This document shows, in pieces, positions 29,548 through 38,530 of a stretch of 64,000 nt of DNA (position 1 is its first letter; the number at the start of each line of letters is the position of its first letter). The stretch spans positions 743,387-807,386 of the forward strand of contig CM000855.1 of assembly GCA_000163995.1 (NCBI GenBank), given 5' to 3'. The position numbers and the translations under genes are program-made. Below the pieces are notes generated by a model, which had not been told where the DNA came from, made no database searches, and worked only from the letters and a program-made list of their open reading frames with translations. The stretch is from Campylobacter jejuni subsp. jejuni 414 (GTDB lineage Bacteria > Campylobacterota > Campylobacteria > Campylobacterales > Campylobacteraceae).

Positions 29548-29620
29548 TTTATAGCCTTTAAATTTATTTAAAAGATTATTATAACAGAAAAATTTATACG
29601 GATATTTAATTTTATTAGGT

Positions 29621-29626
29621 TATAAT
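29621..29626 (+). promoter_or_regulatory. -10 box immediately before the metallophosphoesterase gene
   Basis: TATAAT ends only 6 bases before ATG 29633 and no ribosome-binding site lies between. Transcription would be expected to begin at or within the start codon, giving a leaderless mRNA. Confidence 0.45.
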
Positions 29627-29632
29627 ACTTTT

Positions 29633-30759
29633 ATGATGTTTTTAATTTTTTCTTTTATTGTGTTATTGATTTTCGGCTTAGCAAATGTTTATATTTATAA
29701 AAGATTGATCAAGAAAATTATTCTTTTTAAATATTTTTATAAATTTTTTGCTTTTATTTTTATTTTTGCTTTTTTTAGCTCAAGCAGTGTTTTTGATATT
29801 CCATAGAGATGAATATTTAAGCGATACTTGGTATGAAATTTTAGCCATGCTTTATGCTCCTACTTATTGTTTATTTTTTGTGACTTTAGCTTGGGATTTT
29901 GTTAAACTGATTGCAACTTTTATGGGTAAAAGACATAAAAAATATAATCTTATCTTATGCTTGATTTTTTGAGTTTTCTCTTATATTTTTAAGCATATTT
30001 TTGATTTATGTAAGTGTAAATAATGCCCTGAAAATACCTGAAATTAAGAGTATTGACATTCAAATATCTAATCTTAAACGAGATTTAAAAATCGCTTTAT
30101 TAACAGATATACATTTGGGTAAGAATTTGCATGAAAGTTTTTTAGATAAACTCATTATTAAAGTCAATTTGCAAAAACCTGATATGGTTGTAATAGTAGG
30201 AGATTTAGTTGACACTAACCCTAAGGATTTAGAAAATTATATCTCAAAACTTAATGATTTTAATTCCACTTATGGAACTTTTTATGCTCTGGGTAATCAC
30301 GAGTATTATCATGGTATTGATGAAGTTTTAGATTTACTTAGAAAATATACAAATATGAAAATTTTGGTTAATCAAAATTTAGACTTAGGTTTTATAAATA
30401 TTGCTGGACTTGGAGATTTAGCTGGACTTAACAAGGGTTTATATGCTCCTGATTTAGAAAGAATAAAAGTGGATTTAAATACAAGCAAAGCTAGTATTTT
30501 ACTTGCGCATCAACCTAAAACAGCATTACTTTATGATTTAGGAGTTTTTGATCTTGTTTTAAGCGGGCATACACATGGAGGGCAAATTTTCCCTTTTATG
30601 TTTTTGGTTAAGCTTCAACAAGGCTTTGTGCATGGGCTTTATAATTTAGGAGAAAAAACTAAACTTTATGTTAGCAGTGGAGCAGGATTTTGGGGGCCAA
30701 GTCTTAGAGTTTTTGCTCCAAGTGAAATAGTTATTTTAAATTTAAAAGGAAAAAAATGA
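29633..30759 (+). CDS. membrane-anchored metallophosphoesterase (YkuE-like), two frameshifts
   Basis: The N-terminal ~125 residues have several membrane helices, followed by a calcineurin-like phosphoesterase domain: LLTDIHLGKN, VIVGDLVDTNP, LGNHEYYHG and LVLSGHTHGGQIFP supply the metal-binding Asp, Asn and His residues. The gene is split into three frames at the T7 run 29770-29776 and the T6 run 29965-29970. Removing one base from each gives 374 aa with a continuous sequence from MMFLIFSFIVLL to NLKGKK. It probably acts on periplasmic or membrane phosphoesters. It overlaps psd by 4 bases, hinting at a phospholipid-related substrate. Confidence 0.85.
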
Positions 30760-31556
30760 GCTTTTCAAAAGAAAGTTCAAGACTTTTCGGTTTTGTAGCA
30801 GGGATTAAATTTCCTAAAATAATACAAAAAATCATCAATAAGAATTATGTTAAATATTTTAAAATCGATATGAGTGAATTTAAAACTCCTTGTGAATATG
30901 AGAGTTTAAATGCTCTTTTTACGAGAACTTTGCAAATTTCAAGAAAGCTTCAAGAAGGCTTTATCAGTCCAAGTGATGGTAAAATTTTAGAATGTGGAAG
31001 TACTTTTTTGGCAAATGAAGAACATTTTGCTTTCTCTATAAAAGGGCATACTTATGGTGTCCAAGAACTTTTAAAAGATAGCTTTGAAAAAGATGAGCTT
31101 AAAAATGGGCTTGATTATGTCAATATCTATCTTTCTCCAAAAGATTATCATCGTTATCACAGTCCTTGTGATATGCGAATTTTAAGTGCGACTTATACGA
31201 ATGGAACACTTTACAGTGTGAATGAAAAACATTTAAAACGCATCAGTAATTTATATATAAAAAATGAAAGAGTGAGTTTAAAATGTCAAAATGAAAAGGG
31301 TATTTTTTGGCTTATTTTTATAGGGGCGCAAAATGTAGGAAAAATGCGTTTTAATTTTGATACAAGTATACAAACCAATGCTAAAAGTTCTCATAATTTT
31401 ACTAGAAAATATGAAAATTTAAATTTTAAAAAAGGTGAAGAATTGGGAAATTTTGAACTAGGCTCTACTATAGTTTTGATTTCTCAAAAAGGGCTTTTAA
31501 ATTTCAATTTAAAAGCAGGGAAGAGTGTAAAATTTGGAGAAAAAATAGCGGATTAG
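30756..31556 (+). CDS. psd: phosphatidylserine decarboxylase proenzyme
   Basis: 266 aa membrane-associated enzyme making phosphatidylethanolamine. The self-cleavage site that creates the pyruvoyl group is seen near the C terminus as FELGSTIVLISQKG. SPSDGKILECG and YHRYHSPCD are family blocks. It is coupled to the phosphoesterase gene (ATGA overlap), and its stop overlaps the stop of flhX on the other strand. Confidence 0.95.
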   Translation: MSFSKESSRLFGFVAGIKFPKIIQKIINKNYVKYFKIDMSEFKTPCEYESLNALFTRTLQISRKLQEGFISPSDGKILECGSTFLANEEHFAFSIKGHTYGVQELLKDSFEKDELKNGLDYVNIYLSPKDYHRYHSPCDMRILSATYTNGTLYSVNEKHLKRISNLYIKNERVSLKCQNEKGIFWLIFIGAQNVGKMRFNFDTSIQTNAKSSHNFTRKYENLNFKKGEELGNFELGSTIVLISQKGLLNFNLKAGKSVKFGEKIAD

Positions 31557-31834
31557 TTTTTAGGAGTTTTATTTGCCATTTGATAGATAAAGGCAAAAAC
31601 TTCAGCTACAGCTTTGTACATATTAGGCGGAATTTCATCACCTAAGTCAAGCTTGCTTAAAATTTCTATTAAATCTTCATCTTCTTTAATAGGAACTCCG
31701 TATTCCTTAGCTAAAGAAATGATTTTAGCAGCACTTTCACCCTTGCCACTTGCAAGAACTTTTGGTGCGGAATTTTTTTCTCTTTGATAACCTAGGGCTA
31801 CAGCTTTTTTAATCGATCTTTTGATTTTGCTCAT
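31553..31834 (-). CDS. flhX: FlhB C-terminal-domain paralogue (FlhX)
   Basis: 93 aa, equivalent to the cytoplasmic C-terminal domain of the export switch protein FlhB: KKAVALGYQREKNSAPKVLA, then ESAAKIISLAKEYGVPIKED and IPPNMYKAVAEVFAFIYQ. It lacks membrane helices and the NPTH autocleavage motif. Related stand-alone proteins can replace the cleaved FlhB fragment. It overlaps by 4 bases the FliK-like gene, whose family interacts with FlhB during the rod/hook-to-filament switch, which fits well. Confidence 0.88.
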   Translation of the reverse strand: MSKIKRSIKKAVALGYQREKNSAPKVLASGKGESAAKIISLAKEYGVPIKEDEDLIEILSKLDLGDEIPPNMYKAVAEVFAFIYQMANKTPKN

Positions 31835-33147
31835 ACTTTTTTATCCATACCCATCTCAAGATCCAAATTTTTCATATTCCTTGTATCAAATTTACTTCTT
31901 ATGATATCACCTACAAAGAAATTTGCACTCAAAAGTCCTGCTTTATTGATATTTCTTTTAAGCTCATGAGCATTTTTATAAATAGTTTTTCTAAACTCAA
32001 TATTTTCCGCCATAATATGAATATCTATATATTTTTCGTTGCTTAAAGAAATGAGAATTTCTAAATCTCCAAGTTTTGCAAATTCGAGTTTAATTTGGGC
32101 AAAAAATTTATCTTTTTTTCCGCGTCTAAACATGATTTTAGAGTCATTTAAATCATCCCAAGAAAAAGGTAGATAAGTGTTGATAGAATCATTAGCTAAG
32201 GACATGAGTTGATTGATTTCAATTTGCGCTAAAAGACGATTAGCTTGATTATATATAGCTTCATTACCTTCATTTTTAGCTAAATTTGAAATTTGTAAAA
32301 GTGTCGATTTTACATCATGATGCAAAGATTCGGTTATATCTTGCTCAGTCTTTGGTTTAATTTGTGCTAGATCTTTAACAGAAAGACCGAGTTTGTGTTC
32401 TAGATTTTTAAGCTCTGCTTGATTGAATTTGGCATTTTGAGTATGGGGTTCAAGTTCTTTCAAACTTTCATTAAGTCTGCGAGAAAGATTGCTTAAATTT
32501 TTACTTAAATCTTGAGCTTGCTCTAGATCTAAATTTTCTACACTAAATGCTAAATTTTTTACAATATTTTGTTTTATAAATTCTTGATTTTTAAAAACAT
32601 TTTGCATAGTTTGGTTATTGTTTGGTTGAATATTTTGAGAATTGTTTAAATTTTGCGCGTTGCTTGTGTTAGTGTTTAAAGCATTAGTGTTTGTATTGAT
32701 TGAAGTTTTACTTTCTGTTTTTGTTTCATAAAATTTTGGATTTTCTTTAACGCTTTCTCTTGATTTTTCTTGTTTTTCATCTTTAATTTTATCTTGATTT
32801 GGAGTAGAATTTTTTATATCATTATCTGGTTTATTTTCTACTTCATTGTCTTGAATATCTTCTTCGTGAGTTTTTATATTTTCATCTTCTTTTGCAATAA
32901 CTTCTTCTTTAGGCAAGTTTTCTTCGTTTTGAGTATCTTGTTTGATATCAGCTTTAGTATCTTCTTCTTTTTGTGTTTTTGCATGTTTTTCTTCTTTAAT
33001 ATTTTCTTTACTATTTAAAAGATTTTCTAAAATACTTTCTTTATCTTGTATTTTAGAGGCTTGATCGCCTAGTATATTTTTTAAAGTATGTTCAAGTTTT
33101 TCAAAAGCAGTGGCAGTTTGTTTAAGGATATTTGGATCTTTTATCAT
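31831..33147 (-). CDS. flagellar hook-length control (FliK)-like protein
   Basis: 438 aa from ATG 33147. Residues ~20-130 are a Lys/Glu/Asp-rich linker and ~130-165 an Asn/Thr-rich low-complexity stretch. The C-terminal ~130 residues look like the FliK/Flg_hook domain (KLEFAKLGDLEILISLSNEK, then HELKRNINKAGLLSANFFVG). Coding-looking sequence continues upstream without a start codon for 39 codons to about 33264 (NPSHAQEKIVPIANKIL), so the true N terminus may be further right and broken. It is coupled to flhX. Confidence 0.7.
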   Translation of the reverse strand: MIKDPNILKQTATAFEKLEHTLKNILGDQASKIQDKESILENLLNSKENIKEEKHAKTQKEEDTKADIKQDTQNEENLPKEEVIAKEDENIKTHEEDIQDNEVENKPDNDIKNSTPNQDKIKDEKQEKSRESVKENPKFYETKTESKTSINTNTNALNTNTSNAQNLNNSQNIQPNNNQTMQNVFKNQEFIKQNIVKNLAFSVENLDLEQAQDLSKNLSNLSRRLNESLKELEPHTQNAKFNQAELKNLEHKLGLSVKDLAQIKPKTEQDITESLHHDVKSTLLQISNLAKNEGNEAIYNQANRLLAQIEINQLMSLANDSINTYLPFSWDDLNDSKIMFRRGKKDKFFAQIKLEFAKLGDLEILISLSNEKYIDIHIMAENIEFRKTIYKNAHELKRNINKAGLLSANFFVGDIIRSKFDTRNMKNLDLEMGMDKKV

Positions 33148-33310
33148 TAAATTTTCTGGCTTATTAAGAGCTTTAAAAAAATCATTTTTTATAGAATTTA
33201 ATTCTTTTAAAATTTTATTAGCTATGGGGACGATTTTTTCTTGAGCATGACTAGGATTTTTTACTTATATAATTTTTTAAAATTTTTCCAATTTTAAAGC
33301 TTTAAATTTA

Positions 33311-33332
33311 AAAGCCCTTTTAAAAGAGCTTT
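33311..33332 (-). terminator. 22-base palindrome between two FliK-like open frames
   Basis: On the minus strand AAAGCTC-TTTTAAAA-GGGCTTT folds with one G-U pair and is followed by AT-rich DNA. It may terminate the 220-aa frame or be residual coding sequence. The 33148-33348 gap has stops in all frames. Confidence 0.35.
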
Positions 33333-33348
33333 GATTTTAGAATTTTGT

Positions 33349-34011
33349 TTATTTTTTATTTTTACTAGAATTAATAATATTTTTTAATTCTTTTAGAGTA
33401 TCCTTTGGACTTAAATTTGCATTTGCAAGTTGGGCTATTTGAATACTTAGTTTTTCACTGCTAAGACCTTTGATTGTGCTTAAAAGAGAATGAAAACTTT
33501 TAGGTAATAATTCCTCATTTAAAGCATCTTTTAATTTGGCTTCTAAAAATACGCCCGAATTTTTAAATAAAGGGGCTAGATTGTTGTTTTTTATCTCGCT
33601 AGCAGGTTTTAAAATTTGATTTAATCTATTTAAAACTTGTGTAAAAGTATCACTTTTTGCAAGCTCTGTGCTTAAAGTTTTTAATTCATTGGCAAAATTA
33701 GGAGCTAAATTTAAATTTTTTCCTTGTTTAAGCACAGGAGAATCGGGATTTTTCTGTGCATTGATTTGATCTAAGAGTTTATTAACAAGTTCTTTTAACT
33801 TAGTACCTGTTTCATTTTGAACAAATTTTGCTAATATTTCTTCACTGCTAGCATCTTTACCTAAGCCTAAATTTTGTTTTAAAGCTTGTGCAAGTGCTTC
33901 TTTAGGATTATCTTTTAAATTTGTTTTATCTTTTGATGCGGAATTATCTAGTTTTAAATCATTTTTTTGCGTATTGGCAATTTGACTTGCTAGTTGAGTA
34001 TTAATCATCAA
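33349..34011 (-). CDS. hypothetical protein, possibly the N-terminal half of the FliK-like protein
   Basis: 220 aa, Lys/Asn/Leu-rich, mostly helical, no signal peptide. The start MMINTQLASQIANTQKND and the pattern of short amphipathic helices resemble N-terminal parts of hook-length control proteins. Just after its stop, another frame reads KIKALLKGLLNLKL. Together with the start-less upstream part of the 31831-33147 gene, this suggests one larger gene interrupted in 33264-33349. It overlaps the MFS gene by 11 bases. Confidence 0.6.
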   Translation of the reverse strand: MMINTQLASQIANTQKNDLKLDNSASKDKTNLKDNPKEALAQALKQNLGLGKDASSEEILAKFVQNETGTKLKELVNKLLDQINAQKNPDSPVLKQGKNLNLAPNFANELKTLSTELAKSDTFTQVLNRLNQILKPASEIKNNNLAPLFKNSGVFLEAKLKDALNEELLPKSFHSLLSTIKGLSSEKLSIQIAQLANANLSPKDTLKELKNIINSSKNKK

Positions 34012-35188
34012 ATATTACCATATTTCCAGGTTTTTTCTTAAATTTTTTATTTAAAACATTTGGCTTATTGATAGCAAAAAGGATTAAAAATGCTAAAGAA
34101 ATTATATAAAACCATATAAAACCTTTGATTTTAAAATATTCCATTAAAAAACCTAAAATTAAAGGACCAAACAAAGAGCCTAAAGAATAACAAAAAAGAA
34201 CTCCACGGCCTAACTCTACACCTTTATTTTTGCTCACTAAAACATCATTTGCTCTAGCAAGCGCTAAAACATACAAACAAAATATCCCTATGCCAAGGCT
34301 AATTCCTAAAAGATATTGCATATATAAGTGAAGTTTAAAAAAGACAAACATAAGCATAGTGATAAACCCTATGCTTGCACAAGTGATGATGGCAAATTTG
34401 CGACCAAATTTATCTGAAATAGTTCCTATGATGGTTTGTGCAAAAAAACCGCCTAAAACTCCACAAAACATAAAATAAGACACCGCTTTTACATCAAAAC
34501 CTTGCAAAAGTATAAATAAAGACGCCATAGAAAAAAAGCCATTTATAAGCATTCCAGCCGTAAAACTTGTAACGATAGCCAAAGGGGCTATATCAAAAAT
34601 TTTAGGTATAGAAATAGGACTTGATGTGGGTAAAATAGGTTCTTTAATTTTAATTAAATTTAAAGGTAAAGATGAAAGCAAAATCAAAGTTGCACTTAAG
34701 ATAAATACGCTATGCTTGCTTAAATTTAATGCTATAATTAAAACTCCAACGCCAAATGCAAGATAAAAAACAGTTTCATAAAAACCTAAAATTCTAGATC
34801 GAACGGCATTTTTACTCTTTTCATTAAGCCATGATTCTATAATCATTAAAAGTCCATAATAACAAATTCCTATGAAAAATCTTAAAATAGCCCAGAAAAT
34901 AAGATTTTCACTTACCGTATGAAGCATAGCTGAAATTCCAAAGATAGCCCCAAATAAACTAAAAGAGCGTATATGACCTATACGAGAAATGACTTTATGA
35001 GCACTGATAGTTCCAACAAGAGCACCTATGAAAAAACAAGAGCTTATTACTCCAACGGCTAAAGAGCTTTCCCCTTCTTCTTTGAGTATAACACCTATAG
35101 AGCTTACCATCAAGGCATTGCCTGCAAATAAAAACGCCATACCAGCAAAAAGCGCTGTCATTGATTTAATAATTTTTTTTGGACTCAT
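34001..35188 (-). CDS. major facilitator superfamily transporter
   Basis: 395 aa with 12 hydrophobic segments. The MFS loop-2 signature is SAHKVISRIGHIRSF and its echo in the second half is IGTISDKFGRKFAII. It resembles the YcaD-like subgroup; the substrate is unknown. It overlaps the downstream 220-aa gene by 11 bases and the upstream membrane gene by 23 bases, so it is co-transcribed with both. Confidence 0.85.
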   Translation of the reverse strand: MSPKKIIKSMTALFAGMAFLFAGNALMVSSIGVILKEEGESSLAVGVISSCFFIGALVGTISAHKVISRIGHIRSFSLFGAIFGISAMLHTVSENLIFWAILRFFIGICYYGLLMIIESWLNEKSKNAVRSRILGFYETVFYLAFGVGVLIIALNLSKHSVFILSATLILLSSLPLNLIKIKEPILPTSSPISIPKIFDIAPLAIVTSFTAGMLINGFFSMASLFILLQGFDVKAVSYFMFCGVLGGFFAQTIIGTISDKFGRKFAIITCASIGFITMLMFVFFKLHLYMQYLLGISLGIGIFCLYVLALARANDVLVSKNKGVELGRGVLFCYSLGSLFGPLILGFLMEYFKIKGFIWFYIISLAFLILFAINKPNVLNKKFKKKPGNMVIFDD

Positions 35189-35668
35189 ACTTTTTTATAT
35201 ATAAAATAAAAACAAACACACAAACTAGCAAGGATGAAATTCCACAAACATAAGCAAAGATATCTAATTTATCTTGGCGATGTAAAAATAAAAATCCAGC
35301 AACTAATACCACATAAGCCATCAGTTTAAAAAGAGTAAAAAACATGGCAAAAAAGTGGATTTTCTCTTTAATATTTAGTCTTAAATCGTCTTTTGCAACT
35401 TTAAAATGAATAATTTTTGGTAAATTTTGTTTTTTTTAATAAAAATCAATGGAACGAAATTAAAATCTTCTTTATAATTTTTTGATTTTTTTATGATGAC
35501 TTTTTTATAATTTAAATAAGAAGTAAAAACGATCAATAAAACACTGAAAAAAGCTATTTCATAGCTTAAAAATGCATTTAGTTGAAAATGATTTAATGGT
35601 AAAAATATAATCCAAAAAAATAAATGAATAATGGCGAAAATATAAAATAAAGCTTTTTTATATTCCAT
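35166..35668 (-). CDS. integral membrane protein (Cj0851c-like), one frameshift
   Basis: The N-terminal 95 codons (MEYKKALFYIFAIIHLFFWI, two membrane segments) stop at 35381. The rest (DDLRLNIKEKIHFFAMFF and two further helices, to IKKYESKKNY) continues in another frame to TAA at 35166-35168. One extra base in the T8 run 35430-35437 joins them into 167 aa with four membrane segments. Function unknown. It sits one base from the AtpZ-like gene and overlaps the MFS start. Confidence 0.75.
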
Positions 35669-35976
35669 TATTTGTTCTTTTCTTTTTGAATTTTTTCTTT
35701 GATTAATTCATCTCTTTCTCTAAATTCTTCGTAGCTTTTTACTTGAATTTTATAAGCTTTATAAACATTAAGTATAGCAGCACTAATTCCCCAAAAAACC
35801 CCAAGCCAGAAAAGCCAAGGATAGGGGGTAAATTTTTTAAGCAAATATCCTATTGCCACGCCTATAAATACAGCAACTACCATAGAAATGCCAAGACTTA
35901 AACCATCTGCAGCTTCAAGAGTTTTGCGAATGATTTTTTGTCTTTTATTGCTAGATTTTTTTGAAATATTACTCAT
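35668..35976 (-). CDS. AtpZ/AtpI-like membrane protein
   Basis: 102 aa with two membrane segments (LGISMVVAVFIGVAIGYLL and WLFWLGVFWGISAAILNVYK), the layout of AtpZ/AtpI proteins that assist F1Fo ATP-synthase assembly or ion supply. There are no ATP synthase genes nearby. It overlaps hemL by 4 bases and the next gene by one base. Confidence 0.8.
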   Translation of the reverse strand: MSNISKKSSNKRQKIIRKTLEAADGLSLGISMVVAVFIGVAIGYLLKKFTPYPWLFWLGVFWGISAAILNVYKAYKIQVKSYEEFRERDELIKEKIQKEKNK

Positions 35977-37247
35977 ATTCTTTTAAAGCTTTCCCAAACA
36001 ACTTCTAAAGTTGTATCTATAATTTTATCATTCATTTTTGAACAAATAAAGCCTGTTTCGAATTGCGAAGGCGCTAAATAAATTCCATTTTCAAGCATAT
36101 TTTTGTGAAATTTTGAGAATAATGCTAGATCAGATTTTAATGCATCTTGATAGTTTAACACCGGATCTTTGGTAAAAAAGTATCCAAACATAGAACCTAC
36201 ATGGCAAGTTTGCAGTGGAAGTCCTTTTTCGTCTGCTAATTTTTTCATTTCTAGGGTAAGTTTTTTTGCCAATTTTCCAAGTTTCTTATAAAGATTGACT
36301 TTCTTTTTAGCTTTTGTAAGACTTGCTATACCTGCGGCCATTGCCAAAGGATTACCACTTAAAGTTCCTGCTTGATATACACCACCTAAAGGACTTAAAA
36401 TATTCATAATTTCAGCTCTAGAAGCAAATGCTGCTGCAGGTATACCGCCTCCTATTACCTTACCAAAAGTGATTATATCTGCTTGAATATGATTAATTCC
36501 ATAAGATCCAAGATAAGATGCTCTATATCCACTCATCACTTCATCAAAAATCAGCAAAGTTTGATTGTCTTTGCAGATTTTAGCAAGTTCTTCTAAAAAA
36601 TCTTGTTTAGCAGGAACTAAACCCATGTTTCCAGCAATAGGTTCAATGATAACACAAGCAATATCTTTGTTTTTTTCAAAAAGTTCTTTTACACTATTTA
36701 TATCATTGTATTGTGCCACTAAAGTGTGCTTAGCCACATCTTCTAAAACCCCCAAAGAACTAGGAGAATTAAAAGTAGCAGCACCACTTCCTGCGCTTAC
36801 TAACAATGAATCAGAATGTCCATGATAGCATCCTTCAAATTTTAAAATCTTATCTTTTTTAGTAAAACCACGAGCAAGGCGAATAGCACTCATAGTTGCT
36901 TCTGTTCCACTGCTTACAAAGCGGATTTTTTCTAAATGAGGAAAATCAGATAAAACAAGTTTGGCAAGTTCAGTTTCTAATAAAGTTGGAGCACCAAAAC
37001 TTGAACCTTTTTTAAGTGCTTTTTGACAAGCTTTTTGTATATCTTTATCACAATGTCCAAAAAGCAAAGGCCCCCAACTTTGAACATAGTCTATATAAGA
37101 ATTTCCGTCTATATCAAAAATATAAGCACCTTTTCCATGAGAAATAAATTTTGGCTCACTTTGAACATTTGCAAAAGCACGAACTGGAGAATTTACACCA
37201 CCTGCGATGAATTTACACGCTTCTTTAAAAGCTTTTTTGTTTGTCAT
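35973..37247 (-). CDS. hemL: glutamate-1-semialdehyde 2,1-aminomutase
   Basis: PLP enzyme forming 5-aminolevulinate for haem by the C5 route. 424 aa. The PLP lysine is in ITFGKVIGGGIPAAAF (about residues 260-275). GGVNSPVRAF is at the N terminus and SGTEATMSAIRLAR further in. It overlaps the small cytochrome c gene by 4 bases, a sensible pairing of haem supply and a haem protein. Confidence 0.96.
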   Translation of the reverse strand: MTNKKAFKEACKFIAGGVNSPVRAFANVQSEPKFISHGKGAYIFDIDGNSYIDYVQSWGPLLFGHCDKDIQKACQKALKKGSSFGAPTLLETELAKLVLSDFPHLEKIRFVSSGTEATMSAIRLARGFTKKDKILKFEGCYHGHSDSLLVSAGSGAATFNSPSSLGVLEDVAKHTLVAQYNDINSVKELFEKNKDIACVIIEPIAGNMGLVPAKQDFLEELAKICKDNQTLLIFDEVMSGYRASYLGSYGINHIQADIITFGKVIGGGIPAAAFASRAEIMNILSPLGGVYQAGTLSGNPLAMAAGIASLTKAKKKVNLYKKLGKLAKKLTLEMKKLADEKGLPLQTCHVGSMFGYFFTKDPVLNYQDALKSDLALFSKFHKNMLENGIYLAPSQFETGFICSKMNDKIIDTTLEVVWESFKRI

Positions 37248-37591
37248 TTTTCTTCCTTGCTAAATTGCTTGATATAATTATATAAAGTTACAATTTCATC
37301 ATTTGTTAAAGAATAATTTGGCATGATTGATTTTGCATCTTTACTCTGATTAAGAGAATTTTTAAAATTTTCAAAACTAAGATTTTGTATACTTGGAACT
37401 TTATAAGCTGTTTTAATGCCATTTTTCATATAATATCCTAAAATTTGCTCACTTCCATCTGCTCCATGACATTCTTTGCAACTAATGCCTCTTGGATTTT
37501 CATAAAGCATTTTAGAATATTCTTTAAGGGTAATAAAATCAGCACTAAAAAGACTGATATTGAATAAAAAAAACATTAAAACAATTTTCAA
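37244..37591 (-). CDS. small periplasmic c-type cytochrome
   Basis: 115 aa with a signal peptide (MKIVLMFFLFNISLFSA). The haem attachment motif is ISCKECHGADGSE (Cys-x-x-Cys-His), and a distal Met ligand is likely in AKSIMPNYSLTN. It is a class-I mono-haem cytochrome of the periplasmic electron-transfer type, and its redox partner is unknown. It leads the leftward group with hemL and is divergent from folD. Confidence 0.88.
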   Translation of the reverse strand: MKIVLMFFLFNISLFSADFITLKEYSKMLYENPRGISCKECHGADGSEQILGYYMKNGIKTAYKVPSIQNLSFENFKNSLNQSKDAKSIMPNYSLTNDEIVTLYNYIKQFSKEEK

Positions 37592-37623
37592 AGTTTCACC
37601 TTGTTAATGAAGTTTTAATATGA

Positions 37624-37629
37624 TACAAT
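37624..37629 (+). promoter_or_regulatory. probable -10 box for folD
   Basis: TACAAT about 42 bases before ATG 37671, in the 79-base gap divergent from the cytochrome gene. AAGGAA at 37661-37666 is the ribosome site; its spacing favours ATG 37671 over ATG 37668. Confidence 0.4.
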
Positions 37630-37670
37630 TTTTACTTTAAAAAAGCGATTAAATTTATAGAAGGAAAATG

Positions 37671-38521
37671 ATGACTTTGCTTGATGGTAAAGCTTTAAGT
37701 GCAAAAATCAAAGAAGAATTAAAAAGAAAAAAAATCAATTTTTAAAAAGTAAAGGGATTGAAAGCTGTTTAGCTGTTATCTTGGTTGGAGATAATGTTGC
37801 AAGTCAAACTTATGTAAAATCTAAAGCTAAAGCCTGTGAGGAATGCGGAGTTAAATCTTTAGTCTATCATCTTAATGAAAACACTACACAAAATGAACTT
37901 TTAGCATTGATTAATACCTTAAATCACGATGATAGCGTTCATGGAATTTTAGTCCAACTTCCTTTACCTGCTCATATTTGTAAAGATTTAGTGCTTGAAA
38001 GCATTATAAGTAGTAAAGATGTCGATGGTTTTCATCCTGTTAATGTAGGATATTTAAATTTAGGTTTAGAAAGTGGATTTTTACCTTGTACTCCGCTTGG
38101 AATTATGAAGCTTTTAAAGGCATATGAAATTGATTTAGAAGGTAAAGACGCTGTTATTATAGGTGCTTCAAATATAGTAGGCCGTCCTATGGCGACAATG
38201 CTTTTAAATGCTAGAGCTACAGTAAGTATTTGTCATATTAAAACCAAAGATTTAAATCTTTATACTAAACAAGCTGATTTAATTATAGTGGCAGCAGGTT
38301 GTGTAAATTTACTTCGATCAGATATGGTAAAAGAAGGGGTTGTTGTTGTTGATGTTGGAATTAATCGCCTTAAAAATGGAAAGATAGTAGGGGATGTAGA
38401 TTTTGAAGAGGTATCTAAAAAATCTAGCTATATCACTCCTGTTCCAGGAGGAGTAGGGCCTATGACTATAGCCATGCTTTTAGAAAATACAGTCAAATCC
38501 GCTAAAAATCGACTTAATTAG
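37671..38521 (+). CDS. folD: methylenetetrahydrofolate dehydrogenase/cyclohydrolase, one frameshift
   Basis: Bifunctional one-carbon enzyme. The first codons (MTLLDGKALSAKIKEELK) run into an early stop after the A8 run 37727-37734. The main open frame, usable from about 37740, carries SQTYVKSKAKACEECG, VQLPLPAHICKD, DVDGFHPVNVGYL, IIGASNIVGRPMATMLL and PVPGGVGPMTIAMLLENT. One extra A gives 283 aa, the family norm. FolD is normally needed for folate metabolism, so the break is probably an artefact or a very recent slip. Confidence 0.92.
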
Positions 38522-38530
38522 GAAAAATCT

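Noticed and set aside
32770-33018. 82-aa Phe/Ile-rich frame opposite the FliK-like gene
   Set aside because: Antisense of a Lys/Glu-rich linker always yields Phe/Leu/Ile-rich frames; no start signals.
37727-37734. Programmed frameshifting at the A8 run in folD
   Set aside because: A8 is slippery, but similar breaks occur in nine other genes with runs as short as five and without stimulatory structures, so a common technical cause is simpler.
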